The notes below the pieces were generated by a model. It searched no databases, was not told the DNA's origin, and saw only the letters and a list, made by a program, of their open reading frames with translations. A program made the position numbers and the translations under genes. Positions 17,514 to 29,830 of a DNA stretch of 64,000 bases are shown in pieces (the first letter of the stretch is position 1; each line of letters begins with the position of its first letter). Location of the stretch: NCBI RefSeq assembly GCF_010729485.1, contig NZ_AP022609.1:2046001-2110000 (forward strand), written 5' to 3'. The DNA comes from Mycolicibacter hiberniae (GTDB lineage: Bacteria; Actinomycetota; Actinomycetes; Mycobacteriales; Mycobacteriaceae).

Positions 17514-18875
17514 GTGGCCGAGTACTTGACCCCCCTGGACGCCGGCTTTCTCGGGCTGGAGGATTCCGACCAGAACGTCAGCATGGCCACCGGGACGCTC
17601 GCGGTGCTGGAGGGCCCGATGCCCGAGCACGCCGCTCTGGCGGCGACGCTGGCCGAGCGCCTCGGCGGGTGTCCACGGTTCGGACAGCGGCTGGTCCGGC
17701 ACGCCCTGGATCTGAGCGCACCCGAATGGGTCGATGATCCGCACTTCGACGTCGCTCACCACATCGGCCGGGTCGCGGCGCCGGCGCCCGGCGGAGCCGC
17801 CGAGCTGCACGCGGTGGTCGCCGACGTGATGTCGTGGCGTCTGGACCGCGACCGTCCGCTCTGGGAGATCTGGGTGATCGGCGGCCTCAGCGACGACCGG
17901 TGGGCCCTGCTGATGAAGGTGCACCACTGCATCGCCGGCAGCACCGCCGCCGCGCACATGCTCACCGGCCTGTCCGACACCGGTATGAGCCACCACAGGC
18001 CCAGCGCCGCCGCGCCGCCCGCCGCCGACCGGCCGACGCACACCCGGCCGCTGCTGGACCTCAATCCGGTGCATTGGGTGTACAACCTGCGCGGCGTCGT
18101 CGAACTTGCCAGCGGCCTGCTGCAGCCGGCGTCGTCGCCGCTCAACGGTCCGATCACCAGCCGGCGCCGCTACAGCGCCGCACGGGTGCCGCTCGACGGC
18201 ATCGAACAGGTGTGCCGGGCGTTCGAGGTGACCGTCGACGACGTGGTGCTGGCGGCGCTGACCGAGAGCTACCGCGACTTCATGATCCGCCGCGGTGAAG
18301 TTCCCGAGCCCGATTCGCTGCGCACCCTGGTTCCGTTCTCACCGTCGTCCCCCGACGCCGCGCCGACCGCCGAGAGCCGGGCTTCGGTGCTGCTGCCCCG
18401 GCTGCCGGTCGAGGAGTCGAACCCGATCCGGCGGCTGCTGGCGGTGCGTTCCCGGCTGGCGCAGGCCAAGGCCGGCGGTCAGCGGCACGCCGCGCGTGCC
18501 GTCATCTCGGCGGCCGGAATCCTTCCCGTCGCGTGGTCGGGGTGGGCGGCCCGGCTCTTCGGCCAACTCCGCCAGCGCGGGGTCGTGGCGCTGGCGACCA
18601 ATGTCGCAGGCCCGGCAGAGCCGTTGCAGATCATGGGATGCGACGTGGTTCAGGTGCTGCCGGTACCCCCGATCGCGATGCAGCTGCGCGCCGGCGTCTC
18701 GGCTCTGAGCTATGCCGGGGACCTGTTCATCGGGGTGCTGGCCGACTTCGAGTTCGCCGCGGTCGACGAACTGGCCCGGGGTCTGGAGGCTGCGGTGGCC
18801 CGGCTGGTGGCGCGCAGCCGACGACGCAAGCCGCTCCGCGACTGGCACGGCCTGGCCTTGGTGCGCAGCGCGTAG
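17514..18875 (+). CDS. WS/DGAT family O-acyltransferase with altered active-site motif
   Basis: Wax-ester synthase/diacylglycerol acyltransferase family, 453 residues from GTG 17514, which follows CTGGAGG; GTG 17508 is the alternative. The family's opening YLTPLDAGFLGLE, PLWEIWVIGGL, the DDVVLAAL segment, the ATNVAGPAEP motif and the C-terminal AGVSALSYAGDLFIGVLADFE are all present. The catalytic HHxxxDG is degenerate: residues 137-143 read HHCIAGS, keeping both His but replacing Asp-Gly by Gly-Ser. It may be a weak or divergent acyltransferase, or one whose function does not need the Asp. It faces ftsK, which ends 48 bp away. Confidence 0.9.
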   Translation: MAEYLTPLDAGFLGLEDSDQNVSMATGTLAVLEGPMPEHAALAATLAERLGGCPRFGQRLVRHALDLSAPEWVDDPHFDVAHHIGRVAAPAPGGAAELHAVVADVMSWRLDRDRPLWEIWVIGGLSDDRWALLMKVHHCIAGSTAAAHMLTGLSDTGMSHHRPSAAAPPAADRPTHTRPLLDLNPVHWVYNLRGVVELASGLLQPASSPLNGPITSRRRYSAARVPLDGIEQVCRAFEVTVDDVVLAALTESYRDFMIRRGEVPEPDSLRTLVPFSPSSPDAAPTAESRASVLLPRLPVEESNPIRRLLAVRSRLAQAKAGGQRHAARAVISAAGILPVAWSGWAARLFGQLRQRGVVALATNVAGPAEPLQIMGCDVVQVLPVPPIAMQLRAGVSALSYAGDLFIGVLADFEFAAVDELARGLEAAVARLVARSRRRKPLRDWHGLALVRSA

Positions 18876-18922
18876 CGCTCCCCGGGCACCGTTCCCCGGC
18901 CGTCATCGGCACGGGGCGCCGG

Positions 18923-21517
18923 CTAGAAGTCTTCGCCGTCCCCGGTGTCCGGCTCACCGCCGCCGCGAATGGCCATCAGGGTGGCCGCCAGCTCGTCGGG
19001 CTTGACCAGTACCTGCCGCGCCTTGGAGCCCTCGGAGGGTCCGACGATGCTGCGGGTCTCCATCAGGTCCATCAGCCGGCCGGCCTTGGCGAAGCCCACC
19101 CGCAGCTTGCGCTGCAGCATCGAGGTGGAACCGAACTGGCTCGACACCACCAGCTCGACGGCCTGCAGGAAGACCTCCATGTCGTCGCCGATGTCGGGGT
19201 CCACGTCGGCGCGGTCGCCGCTGGCCTTCACCGCGGTGACGCCCTCGGTGTACTCGGGCTCTGCCTGGTCCTTGCAGGCGCTGACGACGGCCTGGATCTC
19301 CTCGTCGGAGATGTACGCGCCCTGCAACCGAATCGGTTTGTTCGCGCCCATCGGCAGGAACAGGCCGTCGCCCATCCCGATCAGCTTCTCGGCGCCGGGC
19401 TGGTCGAGGATGACCCGGGAATCGGTCAGCGAGGAGGTGGCGAAAGCCAGCCGGGACGGCACATTGGTCTTGATCAGACCGGTGACGACGTCCACCGACG
19501 GCCGCTGTGTCGCCAGCACCAGGTGGATGCCGGCGGCGCGGGCTTTCTGGGTGATCCGCACGATCGCGTCCTCGACATCGCGGGGAGCGGTCATCATCAG
19601 GTCCGCGAGCTCGTCGACCACCGCAAGGATGTAGGGGTAGGGCCGGTAGACCCGTTCGCTGCCCAGCGGCGTGGTGATCTCCCCGGAGCGGACCTTGTCG
19701 TTGAAGTCGTTGATGTGGCGCACTCGGGATGACTTCATGTCCTGGTAGCGCTGCTCCATCTCCTCGACCAGCCAGGCCAGCGCGGCGGCCGCCTTCTTGG
19801 GTTCGGTGATGATCGGGGTGATCAGGTGTGGAATGCCTTCGTAGGGCGTCAGTTCCACCATCTTCGGGTCGATCAGGATCATCCTGACCTCTTCGGGGGT
19901 GGCGCGCGCCAGCAGTGACACCAGCATGGAGTTGACGAAGCTGGACTTGCCCGAGCCGGTGGAGCCGGCCACCAGCAGGTGCGGCATCTTGGCCAGGTTG
20001 GCGCAGATGAAGTCGCCCTCGATGTCCTTGCCCAGGCCGATCACCAGCGGGTGGTGGTCGGAGCGGGTGGACGGCGCGGTCAGCACGTCGGCCAGCCGCA
20101 CCAGTTCGCGGTCGGTGTTGGGCACCTCGATACCGACGGCGGACTTGCCCGGAATCGGCGCGAGCATCCGCACGCTCTCGGTGGCCACCGCGTAGGCGAT
20201 GTTGCGCTGCAGGGCGGTGATCTTCTCGACCTTGACCCCCGGCCCCAGTTCCACCTCGTAACGGGTGACCGTGGGTCCGCGGGTGCAGCCGGTGACCGCC
20301 GCATCGACCTTGAACTGTTCCAGCACCGAGGTGATCGCGTCGGCCATCTGGTCGTTGGCGGCAGTGCGTGTCTTCGGGGGATCACCGGCGACCAGCAGGC
20401 TCAGTGCGGGCAGCGTGTAGGGGCCCTCGACCACCCGGTCGAGGACCACCGTGGTGTCGGTGGGCGCGGCCGCCTTGGGCGCCTTGGGCGCCTTGCGGCG
20501 CACGGGTTTGACCGGGGGTGGCGGTGCGGCCGGCTCTTCCTCGAGCGGGTAGTTGTCCAGCGGGGATCGCGATCGCCACTCCGGGGCGTCCGGCGCAGCC
20601 TCGGGCGCCGCCGCGCCGAACCGGCTCACACCGCCGGTCGGGCCGGCGGCCCCGGTGTCGCAGCCGTCGGCAGCGGCGCCGGGGTGGCCCTGGCCATAGT
20701 CCTGATCGGCGTAAGCCTCGCCGTCGTATTCGTCGTAGTAGTCGTCGTCATCGCCGTATTGCTCGGCATCGTCGTAGTCGCCGTAGTCGTCATAGTCGCC
20801 GCGGAACATCGTCCGCAGGGCCTCCGGCGCCTCGCGCAGGGTGGTCCCGGTGAGCAACAGCACGCCGAACAGCACACCGATGCACAACAGCGGTGCGGCG
20901 ATCCACGCCGTGAGTCCGTCGGCGAGCGGGCCGCCGATCGCAAATCCCACGAACCCGGCGCCGTGCAGACGCCCGTCGGGACTCTGCGGCGAACCCGACC
21001 ACAGGTGCCACAGGCCCAGCAGCGGCAACGCGATCATGGCCGAGCCGAGGATCAGCCGGGGCCGGTTCTCCGGGTCTGGTTCGGTGCGCATCAGCAGCAC
21101 GGCGGCACCCGCGGCCAAAACCGGCAGCAGCACCACCGCCCCGCCGATCACGGCGCGCAGACCGGTGTCGATCCACGCGCCGACCGGCCGGGCGGCATCC
21201 AGCCAGCAGCTCGCCGCGGTCACCACGGCCAGGGCCAGCAGCGCCAGCGCGATGCCGTCGCGGCGATGTCCGGGGTCGATGTCGTGCGCGCGACCGACAG
21301 AACGTGCGGCGCTTCCGGCGCCCTTGGCCACCATCAGCCAGGTCGCTCGGGTGAGGCGCCCGAAGGCCATACCGACCGCCACCGGACGCGACGGCCGCGG
21401 CGCGCCACGGCGCGCCTTGGCCGGCCGCGCAGTCCCCGATCCACCCTTGGCAGGCTTCGACCTGGTCGTTCGGGTGCCAGAACGCGCAGGGGCCCTACTA
21501 GCGGTCTTACTAGCCAT
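18923..21517 (-). CDS. ftsK: DNA translocase FtsK
   Basis: FtsK pumps chromosomal DNA through the division septum. I place the start at ATG 21517 ([14 protein letters not shown]), giving 864 residues; M. tuberculosis FtsK has 883. There is a basic N-terminus, four membrane segments (about residues 85-235), and a low-complexity Asp/Tyr-rich acidic linker. The motor domain has Walker [10 protein letters not shown], Walker B-like [12 protein letters not shown] and [18 protein letters not shown]-terminal winged-helix gamma domain ([26 protein letters not shown]) reads KOPS sites. It is flanked by convergent genes. Confidence 0.97.
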   Translation of the reverse strand: MASKTASRAPARSGTRTTRSKPAKGGSGTARPAKARRGAPRPSRPVAVGMAFGRLTRATWLMVAKGAGSAARSVGRAHDIDPGHRRDGIALALLALAVVTAASCWLDAARPVGAWIDTGLRAVIGGAVVLLPVLAAGAAVLLMRTEPDPENRPRLILGSAMIALPLLGLWHLWSGSPQSPDGRLHGAGFVGFAIGGPLADGLTAWIAAPLLCIGVLFGVLLLTGTTLREAPEALRTMFRGDYDDYGDYDDAEQYGDDDDYYDEYDGEAYADQDYGQGHPGAAADGCDTGAAGPTGGVSRFGAAAPEAAPDAPEWRSRSPLDNYPLEEEPAAPPPPVKPVRRKAPKAPKAAAPTDTTVVLDRVVEGPYTLPALSLLVAGDPPKTRTAANDQMADAITSVLEQFKVDAAVTGCTRGPTVTRYEVELGPGVKVEKITALQRNIAYAVATESVRMLAPIPGKSAVGIEVPNTDRELVRLADVLTAPSTRSDHHPLVIGLGKDIEGDFICANLAKMPHLLVAGSTGSGKSSFVNSMLVSLLARATPEEVRMILIDPKMVELTPYEGIPHLITPIITEPKKAAAALAWLVEEMEQRYQDMKSSRVRHINDFNDKVRSGEITTPLGSERVYRPYPYILAVVDELADLMMTAPRDVEDAIVRITQKARAAGIHLVLATQRPSVDVVTGLIKTNVPSRLAFATSSLTDSRVILDQPGAEKLIGMGDGLFLPMGANKPIRLQGAYISDEEIQAVVSACKDQAEPEYTEGVTAVKASGDRADVDPDIGDDMEVFLQAVELVVSSQFGSTSMLQRKLRVGFAKAGRLMDLMETRSIVGPSEGSKARQVLVKPDELAATLMAIRGGGEPDTGDGEDF

Positions 21518-21650
21518 ATGGGCAAGCCTAGTCGCAAATACCCCATCTGCACCATAAGCCACACTGGCCCCGAGCCACCCGTTCGCCGCACACCCGGCGC
21601 GGCGCTGGGTAGGGTGACCGGGGAATCCCCTCTCTGCCAAGGAGTCGCAC

Positions 21651-21965
21651 ATGCCCGTGGTCGTCGTCGCCACCCTCGCCGTCAAGCCGGAATCGGTCGA
21701 AACCGTCCGCGAAATCTGCACCAAGGCGGTGGCGCAGGTACACCAGGAGCCCGGCTGCGAGCTGTACTCCCTGCACGAAGCCGACGGGGCCTTCGTTTTC
21801 ATCGAGCAGTGGGCCGACGGCGAGGCCCTCAAGGCGCACTCGACCTCCCCTGCCTCCGTCGAGCTGTTCGGCAGCCTCAGCGAGCACCTGGCCGGCGCAC
21901 CCGAGATCAAGTTGCTCAACGCCGTGCCCGCAGGCGACCCGACCAAGGGCCAACTGCGGCCGTGA
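21651..21965 (+). CDS. antibiotic biosynthesis monooxygenase-like (ABM) protein
   Basis: This 104-residue ferredoxin-like ABM domain protein starts at ATG 21651. It has the family pattern [51 protein letters not shown] (about residues 34-64), and a terminal beta strand. ABM proteins include cofactor-free quinol oxygenases and heme-degrading enzymes, so the substrate cannot be read from sequence. Its TGA overlaps the GTG of the next SDR gene. The pair corresponds to Rv2749-Rv2750. Confidence 0.9.
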   Translation: MPVVVVATLAVKPESVETVREICTKAVAQVHQEPGCELYSLHEADGAFVFIEQWADGEALKAHSTSPASVELFGSLSEHLAGAPEIKLLNAVPAGDPTKGQLRP

Positions 21966-22795
21966 CGGCCCGGCCGTCGGACAAAGCCCAGCAGGGGAAG
22001 GTCGCGCTGATCACCGGCGCGGCCCGCGGCCAGGGTCGCGCCCATGCCCTGCGACTGGCCGCCGACGGCGCCGACATCATCGCCGTCGACCTGTGCGGTC
22101 AGATCGACAGCGTGCCCTATCCGCTGGCCGTCGCCGAGGACTTGGCGACGACAGCAGAGCTGGTCGAACGCACCGGTGCGCGCATCGTGGCCCGGCAGGC
22201 CGACGTACGCGACCAGGCCGCACTGGGTGCCGCGGTGCAGGCCGGACTCGACGAGCTGGGCCGGGTCGACATCGTGGTGGCCAACGCCGGCATCGCCCCG
22301 ATGGCCGCGGCCGACGGCTGGCGTGACGTCATCGACGTCAACCTGACCGGCGCCTACCACACCATCGAAGCGGCACTTCCGGCGATGATTGCCCAAGGCC
22401 AGGGCGGATCGATCGTGCTGATCAGCTCGGTGGCGGGCCTGGCCGGCATCGGCAGTCACGACGCGGGTGCGATCGGTTACGCCGCGGCCAAGCACGGGCT
22501 GGTGGGGTTGACGCGGGTCTACGCGAATCTGCTGGCGCCGCACAGCATTCGGGTGAACTCGGTGCATCCGGCCGGAGTCGATACGCCGATGATCAACAAC
22601 GACTACGTGCGAGGCTGGCTCGCGGAGCTCACCACCGCGACGGGGTCGCCACCGGACATGGGCAATGCACTGCCGGTGGCGGTGCTGCAACCGGAGGACA
22701 TCGCCAATGCGGTGGCCTGGCTGGTCTCGGATGCGGCCCGCTACGTCACCGGCATCGCCTTGCCCGTCGACGCCGGCTTCGTCAACAAGCGATAA
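21962..22795 (+). CDS. mycofactocin-coupled SDR family oxidoreductase
   Basis: This 277-residue short-chain dehydrogenase starts at GTG 21962, overlapping the ABM stop (GTGA). The NAD-binding motif [12 protein letters not shown], the NAG motif ([10 protein letters not shown]), the catalytic Ser in VLISSVAG and the YAAAKHG Tyr/Lys pair are present. The extended insert after beta-2 (about residues 41-75, [19 protein letters not shown]) marks the mycofactocin-associated subfamily. In that group a tightly held nicotinamide is recycled by mycofactocin. Coupling to the ABM gene suggests a two-step oxidation. The substrate is unknown. Confidence 0.93.
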   Translation: MTARPSDKAQQGKVALITGAARGQGRAHALRLAADGADIIAVDLCGQIDSVPYPLAVAEDLATTAELVERTGARIVARQADVRDQAALGAAVQAGLDELGRVDIVVANAGIAPMAAADGWRDVIDVNLTGAYHTIEAALPAMIAQGQGGSIVLISSVAGLAGIGSHDAGAIGYAAAKHGLVGLTRVYANLLAPHSIRVNSVHPAGVDTPMINNDYVRGWLAELTTATGSPPDMGNALPVAVLQPEDIANAVAWLVSDAARYVTGIALPVDAGFVNKR

Positions 22796-22797
22796 GC

Positions 22798-22818
22798 CGC
22801 GGCAAGCGCTAGGCCGCG
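22798..22818. terminator. possible terminator between SDR and RNase J genes
   Basis: CGCGGC-N9-GCCGCG starts 2 bp after the SDR stop and precedes the convergent rnj end at 22868. The stem has only 6 bp and lacks a T-run, so it may be an intrinsic terminator of the U-less mycobacterial type or simply GC-rich sequence. Confidence 0.35.
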
Positions 22819-22867
22819 CCCCGCCCGAATCGTCCGCCACGCCGAAACACGCAGCGGCTGTGACGGA

Positions 22868-24544
22868 TCAGACCTCGAGTACCGTCGGCACGATCATCGG
22901 CTGACGCCGGTAGGCCTCCCCCACCCACTTGCCCACCGTGCGGCGCACGGCCTGGGCGATCCGGACCGGGTCGGTGACCCCTTCTGCGGCAAGCGACTCC
23001 AGCTCCGCCGCGACCTTGCGCACGGCCGGCTCGAGCGCCTTGGGATCTTCGGAGAATCCACGCGAGTGCAGGTGGGGTGCGGCCACCGGCTTTCCGGTGC
23101 CGCGGCGCAGTACCACCGTGATCGCGACGAATCCGCTCGACAGGATCAGCCGCTCCCCCAGCGTCGCGTCGCCCACGTCGCCGTCGACGAGTCCGTCGAC
23201 GAACATCTTGCCCACCGGAACCGCACCGGCGATGCGGGCCTGTCCGGCGACCAGATCGACGCTGACTCCGTTCTCGGCCAGCAGGATCGACTCCTCCGGC
23301 ACCCCGGTACGGGCGGCCAGCGCGGCGTTGGCCCGCAGCATCCGCCAGGTGCCGTGGACGGGCATCACATTGCGCGGCCGGATCCCGTTGTAGAGGAACA
23401 GCAGCTCGCCGGCGTATGCATGCCCGGAGACGTGCACGCGGGCGGCGGCGTTGGTGACCACCCGGGCGCCGATCTTGGCCAGGGCGTCCAGCACGCCGAA
23501 GACCGCTTCCTCGTTGCCGGGGATCAGCGACGACGACAGGACCACCAGGTCACCGGCGGTCAGCGTGATCGACCGGTGCTCCCCGCGCGACATGCGCGAC
23601 AGGGCCGACAGCGGTTCGCCCTGAGTTCCGGTGGTGACCAGCACCACCTTGTCCGGCGGCATCATCTCCGCGGCCGCGATGTCCACCAGATCCGAGTCGG
23701 CCACCCGCAGGAAGCCCAATTCCTTCGCGATGCCCATGTTGCGCACCATGGACCGGCCGACGAAGGCCACCCGCCGGCCTTGGGACACCGCGGCGTCGAC
23801 GATCTGCTGCACCCGGTCGACGTTGGAGGCGAAGCAGGCCACGATCACGCGGCCCTCGGCCCCGCGGATCAGCCGATGCAGGGTGGGGCCGACCTCGCTC
23901 TCGCTCGGCCCGACCCCGGGGATCTCGGCGTTGGTGGAGTCGCACAGGAACAGGTCCACGCCCCGGTCGCCCAGCCGGGACATGCCGGGCAGGTCGGTGG
24001 GGCGCCCGTCCGGCGGCAGCTGGTCGAGTTTGATGTCACCGGTGTGCAGCACGGTGCCCGCGCCGGTATGCACCGCGATCGCCAGCGCGTCGGGGATCGA
24101 GTGGTTCACCGCGAAGTATTCGCATTCGAACACGCCGTGGGTGCTGCGCTGGCCTTCTGCCACCCGAACGAACACCGGCTTGATGCGGTGCTCCCGGCAC
24201 TTGGCGGCGACCAGGGCCAGGGTGAACTTCGAACCGACAATCGGGATGTCGGCCCGCAGTTTGAGCAGGAACGGGATGGCGCCGATGTGGTCCTCGTGGG
24301 CGTGGGTGAGCACCAGCGCCTCGACGTCGTCGAGCCGGTCGGCGATGTGGCGGATGTCCGGCAGGATCAGATCGACGCCGGGCTCGTCATGGCCGGGGAA
24401 CAGCACGCCGCAGTCGATGATCAGCAGCCGACCGAGGTGCTCGAAAACGGTCATGTTGCGGCCGATTTCACTGATCCCGCCCAGCGCGGTGACACGCAGC
24501 CCGCCTTCGGCCAACGGACCCGGCGGAGTGAGATCCTCGGTCAT
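22868..24544 (-). CDS. rnj: ribonuclease J
   Basis: This metallo-beta-lactamase/beta-CASP ribonuclease of 558 residues degrades and processes RNA with 5'-3' exo- and endonuclease activity. The metal-binding motif is THAHEDHIG, with LHTGDIK, CDSTNAE and the beta-CASP MPVHGTWRML motif all present. It matches Rv2752c in length when started at ATG 24544 (MTEDLTPPGPL). An upstream ATG at 24556 overlaps the dapA stop and could add four residues. It lies directly behind dapA and is probably co-transcribed with it. Confidence 0.96.
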   Translation of the reverse strand: MTEDLTPPGPLAEGGLRVTALGGISEIGRNMTVFEHLGRLLIIDCGVLFPGHDEPGVDLILPDIRHIADRLDDVEALVLTHAHEDHIGAIPFLLKLRADIPIVGSKFTLALVAAKCREHRIKPVFVRVAEGQRSTHGVFECEYFAVNHSIPDALAIAVHTGAGTVLHTGDIKLDQLPPDGRPTDLPGMSRLGDRGVDLFLCDSTNAEIPGVGPSESEVGPTLHRLIRGAEGRVIVACFASNVDRVQQIVDAAVSQGRRVAFVGRSMVRNMGIAKELGFLRVADSDLVDIAAAEMMPPDKVVLVTTGTQGEPLSALSRMSRGEHRSITLTAGDLVVLSSSLIPGNEEAVFGVLDALAKIGARVVTNAAARVHVSGHAYAGELLFLYNGIRPRNVMPVHGTWRMLRANAALAARTGVPEESILLAENGVSVDLVAGQARIAGAVPVGKMFVDGLVDGDVGDATLGERLILSSGFVAITVVLRRGTGKPVAAPHLHSRGFSEDPKALEPAVRKVAAELESLAAEGVTDPVRIAQAVRRTVGKWVGEAYRRQPMIVPTVLEV

Positions 24545-24552
24545 CCCGTACC

Positions 24553-26239
<1,687 letters not shown>

Positions 26240-26249
26240 GGCACTCACC

Positions 26250-26984
26250 TTAAGGTGTGCCCGCCCCCCCTGGTGGGAGGCCGTCACCCTTGCGGACCTT
26301 CTCGGCGATCTGCCGGGCGATGACGACCGCGGAGTCCTTGGGGTCCGCACTGCAGGTATTGATGTCGATCACGACGTTGTTGGCCACGGTCAACGCCCGC
26401 CCACAGGCCCAGCTGGCGTCGTTGCCGGCGTTGCTCTGGGTCGCGATGGTGCTCAGCATGCCATCGGCGTTCACGATGGGCGCGGCGATCCAGGTGCTGC
26501 CGCTCTGCACATGGCTGTACTCCTCGCAGGCCAGCCACTGCTCGGCGGAAGCGGCGAAGAACGCCGCGGCCTGATTCGCCGATGGGAACGCGACCACGGC
26601 CTGCTCGACGTAGTGCTCGAAATCGTCGCCCTCGCTCATGGCCTGCTCCCGCACCCCGGTGTAGCCGCTGTCGGCGTAGACCAGCGCCTGGCCGGCGCCG
26701 TCGATGGCCAGGCATTCGCGGGGCTGCATGCTGGCGCTGTCGTCCGACAACGCGTTGTGGATGCGGGTGACGACCATGTCGGTCGCCTCCATGATCGGGT
26801 TGACCTGTTCGGGCGGCAGCAGCAGGGCGCGCAGCCCGGTCTCGCGGACCGGCACGGCCGGGGTGGTGGTCACCGCGCTGGTGGCCGGCGGCAGAACTCG
26901 CAAGCCATGCTGCCCGCAGCCGGCGGCCAGCACCGCACCGACGACTACAAACCCCCACAAAACAGAACCCCGCACCCGACCCAC
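26250..26984 (-). CDS. putative lipoprotein with PknH-type sensor domain
   Basis: I place the start at GTG 26984, which gives a compact signal peptide ending in a lipobox LAAGC, with the lipid-anchored Cys at residue 23; TTG 27041 would give an unusually long leader. The mature protein (about 220 residues) has the conserved Cys residues and strand pattern of the PknH extracellular-domain family (PF14032): [17 protein letters not shown] and [24 protein letters not shown]. This domain occurs in mycobacterial lipoproteins and as the sensor of the Ser/Thr kinase PknH. No kinase domain is present. It is 10 bp upstream of thyX, same strand. Confidence 0.8.
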   Translation of the reverse strand: MGRVRGSVLWGFVVVGAVLAAGCGQHGLRVLPPATSAVTTTPAVPVRETGLRALLLPPEQVNPIMEATDMVVTRIHNALSDDSASMQPRECLAIDGAGQALVYADSGYTGVREQAMSEGDDFEHYVEQAVVAFPSANQAAAFFAASAEQWLACEEYSHVQSGSTWIAAPIVNADGMLSTIATQSNAGNDASWACGRALTVANNVVIDINTCSADPKDSAVVIARQIAEKVRKGDGLPPGGAGTP

Positions 26985-27122
26985 CCCGATTTGCCGACTC
27001 AGAGATCGCCGTGCCCGGTCACGGCGCCACGACCTCACCAAGGAATCGGTGATAACTTAGCACCGAAGCGCCCCGGCCCGTCGTGTTCGCCCGCCACGAA
27101 CACCGGGGATTACCATCTGGGC

Positions 27123-28610
27123 ATGGAGACCGAACAGCACGAGGCCGTCATCGTCGGCGCAGGATTTGCTGGAATCGGCGCGGCCATCCAGCTCAAGCGC
27201 CTGGGCATCGAAGACTTCGTGATTCTTGAGCGCGAAGACGATCTGGGCGGTACCTGGTATGTCAACCACTACCCAGGGCTTGCCGTCGACGTGCCCACGA
27301 CCACCTATTCGTACTTTTTCGAACCCAATCCGAATTGGTCACGGATGTTCAGCACGGGCGAGGAGATCAAGCAGTACGCTGACGACGTCGCAGCCAAATA
27401 TGATGTGGTTCGCCATATCCGGTTCAACACCGTGGTTGAGGGGGCCCGCTGGGACGACGAGGCCTCGCTTTGGCGGGTGAGCCTCTCCGGCGGCCAGACC
27501 ATCAGCGCCCGCTATTTGTTCACCGCCACCGGTTTCCTGTCCCAGCCCCACATTCCCGACATTCCGGGCATCGAGTCGTTCCGCGGCCGGGTCATCCACA
27601 CCACCAAGTGGGACGACAACTATGACCCGACAGGTGAGCGCATCGCCGTGATCGGTACCGGCGCGACTGCGGTACAGCTGATCCCCGAGCTGGCCCGGAC
27701 CGCCGCCGACCTCACGGTGTACCAGCGCACACCGATCTGGGTGGTTCCCAAGGTCGATCTACGGTTCGGGCCGTGGGCTAAGCGGATGTTCGCCCGCCTG
27801 CCCTTCACGCAGCGCTTCCTTCGCTGGCTCACCGACTCGACGTACGAGTGGATGGTCACCCTGGGAGTCCGGCGCTATCGCCTGTTCCGCGGCCGGTTCA
27901 ACATCGCGGCCTCGGATCTGGCCAAGATCAACCGGTTCCTGGTCATCCGCGATAAGGATCTGCGCCGACGACTCACCCCGGACTACGATTTCGGCTGCAA
28001 GCGCCCGACCTTCTCCAACGGCTTCTATCAGGCGTTCACCCGACCGAACGTGCACCTGCAGGATGCCGGCATCGACCACATCGAGGCCGACGGGATCGTC
28101 GGCAACGACGGCGCCAAGGTCGAAATCGACACGCTGGTGCTGGCCACCGGGTTCGACCTGTGGGAGGCCAATTTCCCCGCTATCGAGGTGATCGGCCGAG
28201 AAGGCCGCAACCTCGGAAAGTGGTGGCGCGAAACCCGATTCCAGTCCTATCAGGGCGTGTCGATGCCGTACTTCCCGAATTACCTGAGCCTCGCCGGGCC
28301 GTACGCGTTCCTGGGGTTGAACTTCTTCAACACCATGGAGTATCAGATGCGACTCATGGATCGGCTCTTCACCGAGGTCAAGCGGCGCGGGGCGACGACG
28401 TTCGAGGTCACCGAGGAAGCCAACGCCGCTTTCCTCAACCGGATGACCGAGCTGCTCGGAGATTCGGTGTTCACCGCGGGTAACTGTGCCAGCGCGCACT
28501 CGTACTACTTCAGCCCCAACGGTGATCCCGCGTTGCTGCGCCCGACCTCGACTGAAACCGCGATCCGGGAAGCCAGCGAATTTCCGCTGACCGACTACCG
28601 TATTGCCTGA
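27123..28610 (+). CDS. Baeyer-Villiger-type flavin monooxygenase
   Basis: This 495-residue class B flavoprotein starts at ATG 27123. It has an N-terminal FAD-binding GxGxxG (VIVGAGFAGIG), the BVMO fingerprint F-x-G-x3-H-x3-W in FRGRVIHTTKWDD, and a second NADPH-binding motif (VIGTGATAVQ). The GTWYVNHYPGLAVDVP segment is typical of mycobacterial BVMOs. Substrates of related enzymes are ketones, including steroid and aromatic ones; none can be assigned here. The 3' end overlaps the convergent winged-helix gene by 16 bp. Confidence 0.93.
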   Translation: METEQHEAVIVGAGFAGIGAAIQLKRLGIEDFVILEREDDLGGTWYVNHYPGLAVDVPTTTYSYFFEPNPNWSRMFSTGEEIKQYADDVAAKYDVVRHIRFNTVVEGARWDDEASLWRVSLSGGQTISARYLFTATGFLSQPHIPDIPGIESFRGRVIHTTKWDDNYDPTGERIAVIGTGATAVQLIPELARTAADLTVYQRTPIWVVPKVDLRFGPWAKRMFARLPFTQRFLRWLTDSTYEWMVTLGVRRYRLFRGRFNIAASDLAKINRFLVIRDKDLRRRLTPDYDFGCKRPTFSNGFYQAFTRPNVHLQDAGIDHIEADGIVGNDGAKVEIDTLVLATGFDLWEANFPAIEVIGREGRNLGKWWRETRFQSYQGVSMPYFPNYLSLAGPYAFLGLNFFNTMEYQMRLMDRLFTEVKRRGATTFEVTEEANAAFLNRMTELLGDSVFTAGNCASAHSYYFSPNGDPALLRPTSTETAIREASEFPLTDYRIA

Positions 28611-29830
28611 TCGGGGCTGCCGACCTGCCGTAGGCGATCGACCAGATCGCCGCGATCCCCGATCGTGATCCTGCCCAATCCCAGCCACGACGCCATCGAC
28701 GCCAATTCGCCAGCCAGGCCGACTGCGATGCGGTCCAGTCGCCGGCCCGGCTCGGCGAACGCCCCGACGACGTGCAACGCATCGCGTTGCTTGTCCGCCT
28801 TAAGGTCCACCCGGGCAACCAGTTCGCCGTCCAGCAGGAACGGCCACACGTAGTAGCCGTACTGGCGCTGGGCCGCCGGTGTATAGATCTCGATCCGGTA
28901 GTGGAAGCCGAACAGCCGCTGTACCCGGGGCCGGAAGAAGATCAGCGGGTCGAACGGACACAGCAACGCGGTGCCGCGGTCGGCCCGCGGTATCGACTGC
29001 CCGGCCCGCAGGTAGGCCACGCTGTCCCAGCCCTTTACGGCGACCGGTTCCAGCTCGCCGTCGGCCACCAGCCGGGCGATCGCCGGCTTGGCCTGGGCGG
29101 CCGACAGCCGAAAGTAGTCCCGCAGGTCGGCCTCGGTGGCCACCCCCAGCGCGCTGGCCGCCCGCCGTACCAGCTCGCGCACCGCCTCGTCGTCATCGAC
29201 CTCGACCGCCAGCACCTGCGGCGGCAGCACGTTCTGGACCAGGTCGTAGTGCCGGGCAAATCCGACCCGGGTGGCGGTGGTCAGCACGCCGGAGGCGAAC
29301 AACGCCTCGGCCACCCATTTGGTGTCGCTGCGGTTCCACCACGGCCCTTTGCCGGCGCGCCCGGATGCGGCGGCAAGATGCGCTTCGATCTGGCCGGCGG
29401 TCGCCGGTCCGAGTTCCTCGATTGCGGCGGCCACATCGGCGACCAGTTGCGGATTGCGCCGCACGATCGCCGAGCCCCACCGGCCGTGCGGCCACTGCCG
29501 CATCCGCCAGCGCAGCAATGGCCAGTCCTCGACGGCCATCAGCGCCGCCTCATGCGCCCAGTATTCGACCAGCAGCCGCGGCGCGCGGGCGCTGTGGCTC
29601 CACGCGGCCCGGTCGAGCACCGCACGGTCATAAGGGCCCAGCCGGCTGAAGACCGGCGCGTAGTGGGCGCGCACCGCGACCGACACCGAGTCCAGTTGCA
29701 GCACCTGTATGCGCGAGATCAACCGCTGCAGGTGCGCCCTGCCCACTGCCGCCCGCGGCCTGGGCTGCGCGAACCCCTGTGCGGCCACGGCGATTCGCCG
29801 TGCCTGCCCTGGGCTCAGCGTCGGCGTCAC
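28595..29830 (-). CDS. winged helix DNA-binding protein (YcaQ/AlkX-like)
   Basis: This 411-residue protein starts at GTG 29830, overlapping the dfrA stop (GTGA). It carries the DUF1006/HTH_42 domain of crosslink-repair DNA glycosylase YcaQ (AlkX) homologs. The N-terminal [39 protein letters not shown] (about residues 35-73) is typical, with [14 protein letters not shown] and later [30 protein letters not shown]. The QxD-type glycosylase motif is present as QLDSVSV. Translation is coupled to dfrA. Confidence 0.88.
   Translation of the reverse strand: MTPTLSPGQARRIAVAAQGFAQPRPRAAVGRAHLQRLISRIQVLQLDSVSVAVRAHYAPVFSRLGPYDRAVLDRAAWSHSARAPRLLVEYWAHEAALMAVEDWPLLRWRMRQWPHGRWGSAIVRRNPQLVADVAAAIEELGPATAGQIEAHLAAASGRAGKGPWWNRSDTKWVAEALFASGVLTTATRVGFARHYDLVQNVLPPQVLAVEVDDDEAVRELVRRAASALGVATEADLRDYFRLSAAQAKPAIARLVADGELEPVAVKGWDSVAYLRAGQSIPRADRGTALLCPFDPLIFFRPRVQRLFGFHYRIEIYTPAAQRQYGYYVWPFLLDGELVARVDLKADKQRDALHVVGAFAEPGRRLDRIAVGLAGELASMASWLGLGRITIGDRGDLVDRLRQVGSPDQAIR

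Noticed and set aside
19979..22795. A long plus-strand open frame (over 900 codons) opposite ftsK
   Set aside because: Its real part is the SDR gene at 21962-22795; the rest is antisense to ftsK and has low-complexity Gln/Arg/His composition typical of shadow frames in GC-rich DNA.
21518..22840. A 440-codon upstream extension of ftsK
   Set aside because: It runs antisense across the SDR and ABM genes and lacks FtsK features; the accepted start at 21517 gives a normal-length FtsK.
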